From Sphagnum compactum (lineage: Eukaryota; Bryophyta; Sphagnopsida; Sphagnales), in assembly GCA_965153455.1 (NCBI GenBank), contig OZ234495.1, positions 3,410,001 to 3,474,000 on the forward strand: a stretch of DNA of 64,000 bases, written 5' to 3'. Within the stretch, counting starts at the first letter, position 1; every line of letters begins with the position of its first letter. A program made the position numbers and the translations under genes. The notes under the pieces are model-generated. The model saw only the letters and a program-made list of their open reading frames with translations, did no database searches and was not told the origin of the DNA. This document shows positions 1-13,194 of the stretch, piece after piece.

Positions 1-406
1 TCTATGAACTATTTTGCAAAAGGTGGAACACTCCTTAGTTTAGGCTTGGGAATGATATTATATATTATGTTTGTATGATGGGTCATTGTGTGACATTATA
101 TGTGAATTTACTTACAAAGAACATCATACATTTGTGGTCCAATTAAGATTTTGCTATGGTATGATTTTGTTTACTATCTATGAAGTCATGTCCTTTTAGC
201 TTTCTTTTGGGTTTTTTTCCATTCCTCTTTGGCACCTATGGTAGAAATTGGAGCTATATGGCCTCCCAAAAGAATTGATGTGTTAAATCTTTGGGGAATT
301 CAATTTTTAACTACCATTTTTTTATTTTCATCTAAAGCTATCGTAACTTGGGTTCATCATGCTAGTTGAATCCAAAAAGCAAGTTGTTTATGCTTTAGTA
401 ACTACT
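1..406 (+). pseudogene. cox3: mitochondrial cox3-like pseudogene, 5' fragment
   Basis: The translation, allowing frame changes, follows cytochrome c oxidase subunit III: GGTLLSLGLGMILY near position 25, HHTFVVQL near 125, GMILF...EVMSF near 160-200, then [13 protein letters not shown] at about 230-270 and TWVHHA near 345, followed in another frame by KKQVVYALVTT to 406. There is at least one frameshift near 200 and one near 360, plus stop codons. Many changes read as C-to-T, as expected for a methylated, decaying nuclear copy. The surrounding DNA is nuclear repeat sequence, so this is a nuclear mitochondrial insertion and not an active gene. The 5' end is cut by the window. Subunit identity is strong; insertion age and route are inferred. 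Confidence 0.85.
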
Positions 407-1280
407 AAGCAATTGTCAAATTATCTAAGAAACTTTTTGCTTACCTCTTGTAATCATACCATTATTGATGTTCGCAATGAAACAAATGCAACTTACCATT
501 TAAATGAATTGGAACAATTTAACATGTTGCAAAAGGAAAGGACTAGGTTGATTAACTTTAGAAAATTTATTTGATCGTGACTTTAAAAGATAACCAAATG
601 GGTCATTCATGAATGTGAGGTGTGGATAAAATACTAAGTTGAATGTGTTTAATCAAGTTATTGATTAATTAATAATATTGTAGTGCTACATCCCTCACAA
701 CAAAATGGTAACTTGTTTGCAGCAAAGCAAGAGGAGGTCTTAAGCCCAATATAAATAAAAATATTGCAAGCATGACTGTTTTTTTGTTCAAACTAACATT
801 ATTAGTTAAAAATCTTATGTGTTTTCACATAAATTTAAAAGTATTTCAATAGTATCAATGAACTAAATAGCCACGATCTAGATATCTAGGATGGGCTCAT
901 AGTATCTACCCACTTAATAGAAAGAGTTGGCGATAATAAAGCATTTGACTCAATCTTATTTGTTTGCATGCGAAATAGGAAGGAGTTTAAACCAATGTAC
1001 ATGTAAATGATTTTAATTTATGAACTTTGTGTGATTGTAAGAAATCTAACTTTATGTCCAAATAAAATTAATCCCAAAAATTTTTAAATAAAATAAATGA
1101 CTATGTGTCTTATGCCTTATGAAGACGTGGTAAAAAATCAAGTTGGTGAGTTGTGGTGAGTTGTGTGATAAGTAACTACCTTGCACAATTTTAAAAGCAT
1201 TTTATTATATCGTATGAGTAAATGGCAACCAAGTCGTACAACTCTATGAAATATTTTTTGACTCTAACATTTTCCTATCC
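407..1280. other. 874-bp interruption inside the cox3 copy, no gene seen
   Basis: AT-rich sequence that separates two collinear parts of the cox3-like copy. The cox3 reading stops after ALVTT and resumes at 1,281 a few residues later. I see no long open frame, no terminal repeats and no target duplication. It could be an old insertion, a decayed organelle intron, or filler from rearrangement. Confidence 0.5.
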
Positions 1281-1337
1281 CTAATTTTCATATGGTTTCA
1301 AGGAATGGAATATGTAAAAACACCTTTCATGATTTTT
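1281..1337 (+). pseudogene. cox3: cox3-like pseudogene, second fragment
   Basis: The codons read LIFIWFQGMEYVKTPFMIF, matching the cox3 stretch that normally follows the residues lost at 406 (the conserved core is GFQGMEY). It has the same orientation and order as the first fragment, so both belong to one broken copy. Nothing of the C-terminal third of cox3 is recognisable downstream. Confidence 0.75.
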
Positions 1338-2569
1338 GCCCAAAACACGTTATAATTAAATTTTTAGAAGAAATATAAACTTTTGAACAAAATTTGGCTA
1401 GAAATTCATAAATATTGTTTTAAAAATTTCTAGTCCAACAAAGAAAATTGTTGCCTAGATGTAAAAGATGAAGGATCCAATTTGAACTTTATGGAAATTT
1501 AGTTAAATATTGAAATATATTTTCATGAATATATCTTGCAAGAAAATAATACAAAAAATTAACATCAATTTGTTTCCTTTTGCTACATATGTTTTACAAC
1601 TATTTGGATTTAGCATCCTTCTTTCTTTCTTTTTTTAAATACCTCCAACAAATTTTATCACAATGCAAAGAAATGAATCCATTAACTACAATTACCAAAT
1701 GGCACAATGTCATCTTTTGTATGTTGAATTGTGACAATAATTAAATTAAATGATATTTTGTGAAAAAACTTTATCAATATGATTTTTTTCATATTAAGTA
1801 TTCATTTTTCTAAATCATTCCTTCACTACTACCAAAGTGGGGTGTAGTTTACTAACTTAAATCACTATGGGACCTTAAAAGTGAAATAACTTTATTGCAT
1901 TTTACTGATTTCACCTAGTGAAAGTTATTTTATTATAATATCACTATGTAGACATCATGTTTCATTTCTAGTTAACATAATTCACTATTACAATTTACTA
2001 TAGCAAATAGGTTTATTTATATGTTTTTTTAAATAGTCTATCTATGTTACTTTATGATATACCTTATATTATTTTAAGCTACTTTAGTTATTTTAACTTA
2101 TATTTTATGTTATTATAGGCTATTATAAATTATTGTACCCTAAATTATTATATGTTATTTTACCTTAAAGTATATTAACTAGTTTATTATAAGCTTTTAA
2201 ATTATTTAAAATTAAATTATTCAACTAACTTTAGGCTATACTTTAGGTTATTTATTTTAAATTAATGTATGCTATTTCAAGTTATACTTTAAATTATTCA
2301 AGGTCATTCTACTTAATGTTATTATAAATGATTTTATCCTAAGCATAATAACTTTAAAATAATCTAAAACAGAATATAATGGCCTAAGGTAAAAATAACT
2401 TAAAATAGAAAATAATAACCTATGAAAAATAATTTTAAATAACCTACAATATAATAACTACCAATATCCAATGATATTACAATGTAGAATATCAAAAAAT
2501 AATTTATACTACAATAATCACCAATAGTTATAATATAACATATATAACCAACAATAACTTATAATACAA

Positions 2570-3440
2570 TAACCATTAATAACCATAATAAAATAGCCGT
2601 CAATAACCAGCAATAAAATAACCACCAATAGCCATAAATAATATAGCCACCAATAGCCATTAATAGAATAACCACCAATAGCCTTTAATAGATTAATCAC
2701 CAATAGCCATTAATAGATTAGCCACCAATAGCCATTAATAGAATAACCACCAATAGCCATTAATAGAATAACCACCAATAACCATTAATAAATTAATCAC
2801 AAATAACCATTAATAAATTAGCCACCAATAGCCATTAATAGAATAGCCACCAATATCCATTAATAGATTAATCATCAATAGCCATTAATAAAATAGGCAC
2901 CATTAATAGATTAATCACGAATAGCCATTAATACATTAATCACGAATAACTATTAATAGAATAGCCACCAATAGCCATTAATAGAATAGCCACCAATAGC
3001 CATTAATAAAATAGCCACCAATAGCCATTAATAGAATAACCACTAATAACCATGAATATATTAGCCACCAATAGCCATTAATAGATTAATCATAAATAAC
3101 CATTAATATATTAGCTACTAATAACCATTAATAGAGTAGGCACCAATATCAATCAATAAATTAATCACGAATAGCCATTAATAAAATAGCCACCAATAGC
3201 CATTAATAAAATAACCATTAATAGTCATTAATACATTAATCACGAATATCTATTAATAGAATAGCCACTAGTAGCCATTAATAGAATAGCCACCAATAGA
3301 ATAACTACTAATGGCCATTAATAGAATAACCACCAATAACTATTAATAGAATAACCACTAAAAAACATTAATAGCCACAAATAGAATAGGTACCAATAGT
3401 CATTAATAACCACAATTAGCATTAATAAAAAAACAACCAA
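2570..3440. repeat. 25-bp AT-rich minisatellite inside the CACTA element
   Basis: Some 35 degenerate units of about 25 bp. The core reads GCCACCAATAGCCATTAAT followed by AGAATA. Variants swap GCC for ACC or ATC and AGA for AAA. No unique spacers separate the units, so it is a minisatellite and not a CRISPR array. It lies wholly within the transposon at 1,824-4,053, and a diffuse AT-rich zone with the same flavour begins near 2,460. Confidence 0.9.
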
Positions 3441-3552
3441 TAGCCATATATTATAATTGCTTAGGATTGCCAATTTTCAAAGTTTATATTTTTGTAATGT
3501 TCAAAATGAAGTATTTGATAAATAGAATGTAATGTAACATTTTATCACAACA

Positions 3553-3720
3553 AGTGGAGTGGTTTGATGGTAAAGGTGTTTGCCCCCATTCCAAAGGTCA
3601 TGGGATCAAACCTCATGGGTGGTGTTGTGTGTGGTCAACACGGTATGTTGACCGAATATTCTCCTATCGAATTCCTAGGTTAGGTGCCTAGGTTAATTAC
3701 GTGGCCTACCTACCTAGGCT
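3553..3720 (+). repeat. tRNA-derived SINE-like sequence
   Basis: An A-box-like TGGTTTGATGG (about 3,559-3,570) and a B-box-like GGGATCAAACC (3,602-3,612) sit at tRNA-like spacing and are joined by text typical of plant SINE heads (GTAAAGG, CCAAAGGTCATGG). The tail is not well defined. It is nested in the CACTA element. An internal Pol III promoter is inferred from the boxes only. Confidence 0.5.
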
Positions 3721-4056
3721 AGGTTTTTAACCTAGCGTAAATAGTGACACGTGTCAATAAATAATAGGCTTTAAAAATCATGAAGTTATCAATAATATTA
3801 TATATTAAATAATTAAAATTTAATTAATTTCCATACTGGTTAGTTAATTAACTAGCAAGTGAATGGTTTGATAAATTTGTATTTCACTTGAAAATAACCT
3901 TGTTTCACTAGTTATTAGTGAAACAAGTCATTGTCCGTAGCAACTAGTCCCCGTTCACTAGGGGGTTAAACAATTTCACCTAGTGAAATTGTCCAAATTC
4001 ACTCAAAAATCTAGTGAAACCCATAGTGAACTAGGACGCATTTCCTAGTAGTGCTT

Positions 4057-7000
4057 CCATTGCTTTAGAAAATGTGCACAAATGTTTTACTCCTACAAAT
4101 TTATCAAAATAATTGAACTTGTTTTAATCCTTAAATTTTGGCCAAAAAAAGAAATTACAAATTAAATCTTAAAAAATGAAATGACATTTGGAGTTTTCAA
4201 TCACCATAATTAATAAATAATTAATAAAATTCAATAGAACGTTTTTTATCTAATAGTCAAAAATATATGAACATGGCTCAAATTTTCACTTTCATATTTC
4301 AAATATAATCAAAATTTGGCTATGTCTATGGATGATCATTAATTTGGCTCCATCACATAACACCAACGAAAAAATAAATTCAAAATGTTATTTAGAATTA
4401 GCATATACATAAAATTGCAAAATTTGTTTGATCTCCATAATCATAAACATTGTTTATGTTTTCATGTCTTTTTGCTAAGCCTTCATGTCCATCCTTACCA
4501 ATTAATATAAATACAAGCTTGCCTTCCTTACCAAAAGAATGCAACTTGAATGCAAGCATGGTAAAGTAGATAATTCTTCATCTTTATCAAGATAAATGAA
4601 AGTAAGACGAATTAAACCTTGATCTATTAAATTTTAAAATATTAATTATTCCAATGATCAATATGAAGAGTTTTTATACTCTTTAATAGTAACCACATGT
4701 TTGATATGCATTTGAAAAAGTAATTATCTTGTTTGAACAAAATAAGTTTCAAATATGTGAAAGTAGTATTTTAATGAAAAAACTTTGCTACTCTCAAGTT
4801 GATCAAGCCCAAAATTTTATAGATCTTCTTTCAACTTTTCCATATTATAGTCATAAATATTTATTAAAATTATAAATTTGTATATTAATATGTTTGAACA
4901 TAGTGTGTAATCCCCGTAAACCCTAAACCCTAAACCTTAATGTTATTTATGTGACCTATGTGCGTCAAACAACTATTTAGGGGGGGGTATTCAATTTTGG
5001 ATTTTTTTTTTTCGCACCCTATCATTATTTAATTTTCTAATATGCACATATTTTAGCCACCATGTATTTGTTTATGATTTTTTTTTAACATCTAATTTCA
5101 ATACCTTATATTAAATTAATCTTTTAGTTTTAGAAAAATTGGAATGAAATATATATGCCTATGTGCTCTTTGAAATCTTATATCCAAAAATCCCTCCAAC
5201 CACTTTCACATAGAAAGAAAATGTAGAAGCTTGTGCTTGAACTTTCAACAAAAACAAACTAGGTTATTGTTGTGGGAAAACTTTGTCACCTCCCTATAAC
5301 CTTAAAATCTAAAATCCTAAATGTCAAATTTAAATTTCTAAACTTTCTTTTCCATTCTCACTTAAATGTCCTAATCCCAAATTTAAATTAAGTTATTGAC
5401 CTTATAATCACCATAAACAATTAATCAAAACATTATTTCACAATAATTGAACCTATTAACAACTAATGCCTTAAATTTTTAATGCACATGCTACCTTTTT
5501 TAAAAAATAAATTCTAATATTAAAAATTTACACATACCCTATAAATATTTTATTTTATTTCGAAATATACATAACCCTAATTTTTGAACTAATTAACTTA
5601 AATGTTTTACCTAACAACCAATATATTGCACCCTAATTTTTTACTCACGTATTTTTTACATTTTTTGAATAGTGTCCCCCCCGGTGTGTAATCACACTAA
5701 TGGAAACCACAACAACTATAACTAATGTTTAGGTTTTCATTTTTTAATGTCAAAATTTATTAAAGTTGCAAGTCTTTACATGATATTATAGTTTGACATT
5801 TTTAGATCATGAGAATTTTTGGCCAATGTAAAAATCATGGATTTCTAATCCCAACACCTTCTATAACCAATCACAATTTGCCACATCATCCTAATGAACG
5901 CTCCCATTGTTTATTAAACAACCCTAAACCCAAAGGGACAAGGTTAACTCATGTTCTCTTATTTGCACCCTATGATGTTCACCACAAGTTTTGAATGTAA
6001 TTACATTCATAACCTAGATTTAATTATATATAAAAAATTCAAACTTTGTGTTCAATTTATAATACATTCAATGTGCAATTAATGATGTCATAATGAGACT
6101 TAAACAAGTTATGAATATCTTTTTGAATGTTTATGTTGAAAACACTAATTGATTTTTTGATAAGTACTTGTTCAATCTATTTCACCATGTTTTGCAAACA
6201 TTTTCTAATGTTGTAATAGTATCATACCATGTGACCATTTAGTGAAAATTACCCATTTTTAAGTTTGATTACATTGAAAGATATTCCATAGGTATTTCAT
6301 TTTCAAGGTCTATTGTGTATGAAATTGTATTAATAAAAAATCAATGGAATTTATATGTGTACTTTGACATGTGCGTTTGAACAAGTAAAAACTAATATTC
6401 AAAATACATTTTTATTTTGAAGTAAATTAATTTGTAAAATATTATTAATTTTTGAATTAGTTTGAAAGTATGGAATTAATTATGGTGTTTTAGATTATGT
6501 TACATTTATACCAAAAATAATCTTACAAGGGGATATTTTTAATGACCAATATGGTAAACCATAATATTATGGAAGGCATAATATAAATAAAAAATTCACA
6601 ACTATGATACATGTATAAGTATATAACACATAACATTTAAAGTTTGATACAAATAATTAAAATTGAGGATTACTAATTATGTTAATTGGTTATTAAATGG
6701 TTTACTCTACATATAAAATACAATTGCAAATAATCCAATACTAATACACCTTCCAAATGATGAAATGTTACAAGGTTAGATGACACATGTTCATGTGTGC
6801 ACAAGTTTATGGACATTTGAATATTTGAACATGAATTTAAAGCATTTACAATTTTGACATGTGACATGTATGATAACTAAAAAGTATGGCATGCCATAAT
6901 ATGCAAATAAAACTATGAACCCGAAGGTTTAAAACATTGGTTAAATGGGGTATATTGATCAATTGCATAAGTACTTAGATTTATATTAGATTTTTTAGAA

Positions 7001-7789
7001 TAATAATTAATATATTAATATATTAATATAATTTTACAATAAAAAATAGGATGTAAAAGCAATTGGTTTGAACAGTGATCAAACATGAAGTTGAAGACTT
7101 GTTGTATGATTTGACATAATCCTATTGATTTCCAAATAAAAAATTGAATGAAAAATATTCTATTTTCAAAATGGGATGTTCAAATTTGGTTAATTATTTA
7201 GTAAATATGTTGAAGCCACCCATGTATTAAAAGTTGAAATATACTACAAAATTGTGATAAAATTTTGATTGAAATTTCTCAAGATTGAAACTTTTCAATC
7301 ACATTTACTTTTGGCATGGTTACTTAAAGCATTGTCCTTATGATGTTAGTCCCTAATTTGAACTATTTTATTTGAATCATGTGAACTTTCAGGGTTTGGG
7401 ATCCATTTATTTTTCTTACAAACATTATTGTTCAAGCATGGGTATAACTTAATGTTGTGTAGTTACTCAATATAGTTGGTTATTTAAGGTTGGGTCTAGT
7501 TTTGAGTAATTAGAACCAAGTTTCAATGCCAAAACCAAGCAAGAATCAATCCAAAGTTATGAACATTAAAGTAATTGAATGAGGAACCAACCCCCTAGTT
7601 CCATTTTAATATTCAAACAAAAACCAGAACTAAATCTAATTCTTAAATGCCATAAGAATAAAAAACAAACCAATTTTTTTTCAAAAAAATTGATTCTAAT
7701 TCTATTTTAAGGTTAAGGGTTCTGGGTTCTGTTTTGTGTTTTTGCTGTGAGTTGTTCTCGTATTTTCACACAAGCCCGCCACCCACCAT
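4057..7789. other. AT-rich intergenic stretch, no gene seen
   Basis: Long AT-rich DNA with only short chance open frames and no recognisable domain. A short telomere-type motif (two CCCTAAA units) lies at 4,916-4,939. I see no transposon ends or structured RNA. Confidence 0.6.
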
Positions 7790-8950
7790 GGTTTTATGTT
7801 ATTGTGTTTTTCTAGTTGTTGTTGCCCACCATTGCCATCATCCTTGTGATCCTTTTGTAGTGTTGGTGCTAGTAATTATGTTATTTTCATTTTTGTAATT
7901 GTGTAATTCATGTCATATTGGTGATTGCGATGGTGTTTTTCTTGTCAATGCAACACATAGCTCACCATCACCCAAGTAGTAACCTATTGCTTGTGATATT
8001 ATTTTGATCTTCTCATCCATTTGGTCATCGTTGTTGTGGTTTTCATGTTGTTACAAAACCCTTGCCATCACCTTCATCTTGTGATCCTCTTATCATCCTT
8101 TTAGTCATCGTCATTTTAATATTTTTACTACTACAAGGTTCTCACCATCATTTTCATCTTGTGATCCTTTTTCCATCCTCATAATCGTTGTCATCTAGTC
8201 TTCTCGTTGTTGCAATGTTACCTACCATTGCTTTTGTCTTATGATCCTTTTATCATCCTCCTAGTCATCAACATCCTAGTTTGTTTAGTTGTTATAGGAT
8301 CCCCACTATCACTTTCATCTTGTGATCCTATTTTCATTCTCCTAATCATTGTCATCCTAATGTTTTTGTTACTATAATGTCCCTACCATCACATTCATTT
8401 TGTCATCCTCTTCTTGGTCATTGTAATGATTAATTTTTGTGTTGTTACAATGTCCCTACTAGATCACCTTCATCTTGTGATCCTCTTTTCATCCTCTTGG
8501 TTGTCATCATCATGGTCTTCTTGTTGTTGCAGTGTTCCCACCATCACCTTCATCTTGTGATTTTCTTCTCATCCTTCAGGTCGTTGTCATCTTTTTATTA
8601 TTGTGGCATTCCCCACCATTGCTTTTGTTTTGTTATCCCCTTCTCATCCTCTTGATCGTCATCGTCTTGGTTTTCTTTTTACTACAACATCCCCACCATC
8701 ACCGTCATATGATGATAATCTTTTCATCCTCCTAGTCGTCATAATCATCCTAATCCTTTTATTGTTATGGCATTCCCCACCATTGCCTTTGTCTTGTGAT
8801 CCTCTTCTCATCCTCCTAGTTGTCATCAAACTAATATTCTCATTACTACAAGATTCCCTCCCATTGCCTTCATCTTTTGATCCTCTTCTCACCTTCTACT
8901 CTTATTATCCTTGTGTTTTTTTTATGTTACTACAATCATAACAATCTTCC
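7790..8950. repeat. ~80-bp pyrimidine-rich tandem array
   Basis: About 13 degenerate units of roughly 79-80 bp, anchored by CTTGTGATCCTCTT-like words at about 8,078, 8,158, 8,238, 8,317, 8,473, 8,556, 8,794 and 8,874, each followed by CATCC..AGTCGTC and a TTGTTGTTGCA-like block. The plus strand is strongly C/T-biased, so open frames here are low-complexity Ser/Pro/Leu strings and not genes. Confidence 0.8.
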
Positions 8951-10219
8951 TTTTGACATGGGGGACTTTCTATTTTTTAGTGAAAAAGACATTTTTCAAT
9001 TATCCGAATGAGCATCCATTGAAAGTTAATTGTTGTGGTTCAACATTAATCTCTAGTGCAACTACAAGCACAATGTCGCAAATAAATTTATAGTCACAAA
9101 TCATGCTACAATCCAATGGGTTTTGTTCACAAAACAATGAGATTTTTGGAAAACTAAGAATTATAATGCCATTCTTTGGGCATTCTTTGCACCCACCATC
9201 ACATCTTCTTTCGAAATAAGTTCAAATAAAACCAACCTAAGCAATTAAAATGTTTTTTGTAATCCCATTGCCCCAATTACAAGACCTAAAAAAGACATCA
9301 TAACATATGTCAAATCTCTCGACCCAATTGCAGCATAATTCTAGTCTAATGTGTACTCGATGTACCGCTCTAGAACTGAGCAATTCAATGCTACATCAGC
9401 CTCGCCAGCCCCCGCCCCCTCGCCAAAAAAGGGACTTGGAGGTTGGGGTTGTCTTAGGAACAAGTGTCTATAAAAGAAAGAGACAAATTGACAACTCCAA
9501 CCAAGTTGGCAAGGGAACCGACTTTTCGAACCAAAAAACAAAAGTTATCCCAAGAGTTGAGCCTAAGAAATATCCCCCAAAGGGCCAAAGGCCCAAACAA
9601 CATCACATCCACAACAGTTCATGTAAGGTTCCAACAAGTTTTATTTGTGCAAGGCCATTTGCTTGGCTCTAGACAAGCTTCAAATTACGCTAGTATAAAC
9701 CCAAATTGACCACCCTTCTTGCTTTGGAGCAATGAGAGATTTAAATTTTTGTTGTCCCAAGCCCCAGTAGTCTAATGTAAACCATCCCTAACAATTGTAT
9801 GCTCAATGCCACTGCCACCCCACCCAACCCCCAATTTCATTATTCAGAAAAAAATATAACTGAATTTTTTCTCACACTAAGAACATGTCTAACGTCCCTA
9901 ATCAAATTTATTTTAGTAAAAAACATAATTTTTCTTTGAAAATGAAAAATGAAAACCTATATAACCGGGTATTGGGTTTGGTTCTAGGTGGAATTCTAGG
10001 TGGAGGTTACTTCCCAGTTTTGATTCCCATTCTAAGGTCAATTTGAGTTCCAATTAAGGTTGTAGATTTTTTTTCCAAGATGTACTGGGGAATCAGCCCT
10101 TAAACTAGAACCAAACAACACCGGTTTGAACCATGGTTGTGCGGGTACTAGAGTCTTCCACACATACCAACCAATTATCAACCCGGGTATACACACTTAC
10201 CCAGTGGGGGTGAAAAAAA
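8951..10219. other. intergenic, no gene seen
   Basis: Two overlapping open frames of 80-120 codons at about 9,307-9,709 show no known domain and lie beside low-complexity sequence. I see no transposon ends. Confidence 0.5.
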
Positions 10220-10225
10220 TCAAAA

Positions 10226-12145
10226 ACCCTGTTTTCGTATAGAACTTTGGTTCTCAAGTTTTTTGAAATTTTCAAAAAAATGCTTTTCTAACTGTTGATT
10301 CTTTGGCAGTTCTTTCATGAAAACTGTTGGTTCTTTCATGTTTCTGAAGTGCCCCAAAACCACCAGTTCCCTAATTTTGTGTTTTTCTCACACAACTGAT
10401 GTAAATTTACATTATAAATGTCTTTACTAGCTTTGTTTATGTTGGCCATAAATAGCCAAAAAGATATTTAAAAATTAAAAGTGCTTAAATCAAGTGCCTT
10501 TTCCAGCTCTTCAATAGCCATAATTCAATCAAAATTTAAAGAAAATCACCATATTTCAATACATGATTCAAGTACGTAACCAAAAATATAGAAAGATGTT
10601 TAAAACAATTCAATTTCACATGTAGCTTGTAGCTGACTTTGGATAAATCATCCTATGAATCATTCCCATCATGGCTACATCACAAAATTCACGAAAAAAA
10701 CATTGGTCCTCCCATATTCTTACAAACCATACAAACATGTGTGATTAGTGAAATGTAAGCAAATACAACATTGAAAATTTTCAAAAACACCAAAAAAAGA
10801 AAAATGTATAATTTACATCTAATATGAATGAACAAAATGATGCAAATTGCCCTAATTCATGCCCCCCTTTTTTCAAGGGCTAAAATTAAACAACCTTCAA
10901 ATTTGCAAAGTTGCAAAAGGAACATAACTCACTTGTGTTTAGCAAGACAACATCTTATGATAATCTATGAATATAGAATTATTGATATCTATCATCGATG
11001 GACAATAAGAAATAATTTGAGGCTTTGGAGGCATGATTTGCTTTTGGTTATGTTTGTGGATGCCTCCAAAATTTAAATGATTGGTTTTGAGACGTGTTCC
11101 AATTTTTCTCATTGGTCATTTTGGCCTTTGGGATACATGACCAAAAACAAAAACTTTGTAAAAATAACCCAGCTTGTGTGGACCTAGGACTCTTAAAATT
11201 GTCACTAAATTGTTCCTTGTAGAATAGCTGCTCCCACCCCAGTAACTTAACAAATAACATAGTACTTCAACAAGCTATTATTTGTGTAATAGGTCTGTCG
11301 GTACCTAATTTTTATAGTCTAGTGATAGGAGGAGCCTCCATTTCCCAGCAATAAAGCCCTCTAGGCCGAATTTACAATGTACCTTTGCAAAGGGGCTGTC
11401 GATTTTCTAATTCATCTATGCTACAAAGTCAAGCACCTAAAACACCCTACAAGGTTTGTAGTGGAAAAGAACTGAGCAATTTCCTTTCTCACAAAGTTTT
11501 AGCAATTCAATAAAGAAATCCCATATTGCATGGAATAGACAAGTGTTGGGCGGTTGTTTCAACCAGTGTTGGGCGCTTCTCACTTGTTTTGTAAGAATCG
11601 TCAATTCAATTTGTGTGGCAGGTTCTAAGAATTGCCCCAGTTTTCAGAATTTCGTAAAAAATCCATTAATGGTTCTCACAAAATTTTGAACAAACAGTTT
11701 TTAGGGACGGTTTTCACAAGTCATTCTCACAAATCATGGTTTTCACTTATATATATATATATATAATTTTGACATTCTTTTTGGGTTTTTCGTGTTTCCT
11801 TTCTTACAATCAGGTTTTTTGGTGGCATGAAACTCAGTTTCGCAGTAAATTTGGTGCTAAACTGAGTTTGCCCTGTTCCTTTGTGAGACGCTAAATACCC
11901 CCATTGAGCACTGTCCAGCGCCTGATTTTCTTGTCTTCTTGCACATGTTTTGTGGCCTCCTCATGATTATGCATAAAACTGGGTTTTGGTTTAGAACCTG
12001 GGTTCTCAACTTTTTTGAAATTTTCAAAAGAAAAGCTTTTCTAACTGTGGGTTCTTTGCCAATTGTTTCATGCAAACTGCTGGTCCTTTGATGTTTCCGA
12101 ATAACCAAAACCGACAGTTGACTAATTTTGATTTGTTTCTCGAAA
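10226..12145. repeat. composite dispersed repeat with ~170-bp direct repeats around a core
   Basis: Sequences at about 10,226-10,395 and 11,970-12,145 are alike (both contain TTGAAATTTTCAAAA and GCTTTTCTAACTGT). Between them lies a core (10,585-11,968) repeated in the same orientation at 59,077-60,581. The flanking pair could be the short terminal repeats of a small retroelement, but I could not fix TG..CA ends or target duplications. No coding potential is visible. Confidence 0.5.
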
Positions 12146-12777
12146 AAATCCATGGTTCTTAGATTCTTAAATATAAGATAAACAAAAACAGTCGGTCAGT
12201 TACAAAATCAAATAACTGCACTTCACTGGTTGAAACCCAGGACTAGTACCAACTCTCCGCCAGAGTCTCCCTCCTGCACCCTTTACGACATCAGCTGCAT
12301 TATTGTACTTTAAAAATTTCGTCCAGAAGATTAGGCACACCATCCTGTCAATGTCCTAAATCCTAAGTCATCTATTCTTCAAAGTCAAGCACCGACAACA
12401 TGGTACAGACTGAAACACCTACGAGACTACAAAATCAACACCCTACAAGGTCTAGTGGCAGAGAACTAGAAGAGAGCAGGGATTTTTGTTTGACATTACT
12501 GAAGTACGTCCAATGCAGAGGATCGTGAGCATTAGTTAGCTTGAAATGGCAACTGTCCTGGGTCGGCTGTAGCATTTCTACAAACGTGCTGTTACAAGTG
12601 GTGACTTCGGAAGTGACTATGTCTAGATGTGGTTAATTTAACATTTTTATTTCGAAAAATGCCGAAAAAGTCCCTGAAAATCACAATTTTTTCATTTTTT
12701 GAAAAACATTTGCCAACTTCCAAAAATTTCACCTTTGCACCTTTTCACACATCAGAATGGACCTGTAGAGCAAGAAC

Positions 12778-13194
12778 GGGTTTCTTCACTAAATTGTCGA
12801 CTTCGCAAAAGTCTTGAGTCTCCGGGGCAATCCTCATTACTCCGATTATCTGTGTCACTCGATTTCCTTCCATAGAGCTGCGATGCTATAGGTTTCAGGA
12901 CGTACTTGTGTTTCCAGAATCATGAGATGCGGTCCGTGTGTTAGTTGCTTTCAAATGTTACTCACAAAAGTCGTGTTGTCATGATTCGGAAATTATGCTT
13001 ATCATGTGGAAAGCCACGTTCTACTGACTTTGACACTGAAAGGTCGGTTTGCAGAAAGGCTTCTCCTTCAACAACTGCTCCAAGGGCATCTCATGCTGTA
13101 AGCATTCCAACTCTAGTGTAGTTTTTTCATTAGGTTCTGAAGCAAAAATTTCATACATACTCTTGAGGCTCAACTTAGAATACTGTAAAATTAT
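12778..13194. repeat. leader repeat, copy A (truncated)
   Basis: This matches the region just downstream of the putative promoter of the NLR gene (copy B, 14,949-15,797). Both contain GTCTTGAGTCTCCGGGGCAA, GAGCTGCGATGCTA and CCGTGTGTTAGTTGCTTTC, then a second block beginning near CACAAAAGTCG and ending at CTGTAAAATTA. Copy A lacks about 435 bp present in copy B and stops where the inverted-repeat arm begins. It may be the remnant of the 5' end of a lost paralogue. Confidence 0.75.

Larger units (their letters stand above)
1824..4053. mobile_element. non-autonomous CACTA-type DNA transposon
   Basis: The left end reads CACTACTACCAAAG. The right end, read on the other strand, is CACTACTAGGAAAT: 8 perfect bases, two mismatches, then AAA. 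The 3 bases outside each end are CTT (1,821-1,823 and 4,054-4,056), the 3-bp target duplication expected for the CACTA (En/Spm) superfamily. Both subterminal regions carry repeated short palindromes of the TTTCACCTAGTGAAA kind (near 1,906 on the left, several between 3,870 and 4,035 on the right), as in other CACTA elements. No transposase is visible in its 2,230 bp; the interior is AT-rich sequence, a 25-bp minisatellite and a SINE-like insert. It would need a transposase supplied in trans. Confidence 0.8.

Noticed and set aside
2570-3440. Regular short repeats that might suggest a CRISPR array
   Set aside because: Units are contiguous, degenerate and without unique spacers, and the DNA is plant nuclear; it is a minisatellite inside a CACTA element.
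8437-8941. Overlapping Ser/Pro/Leu-rich open frames
   Set aside because: They are translations of the pyrimidine-rich 80-bp tandem array.
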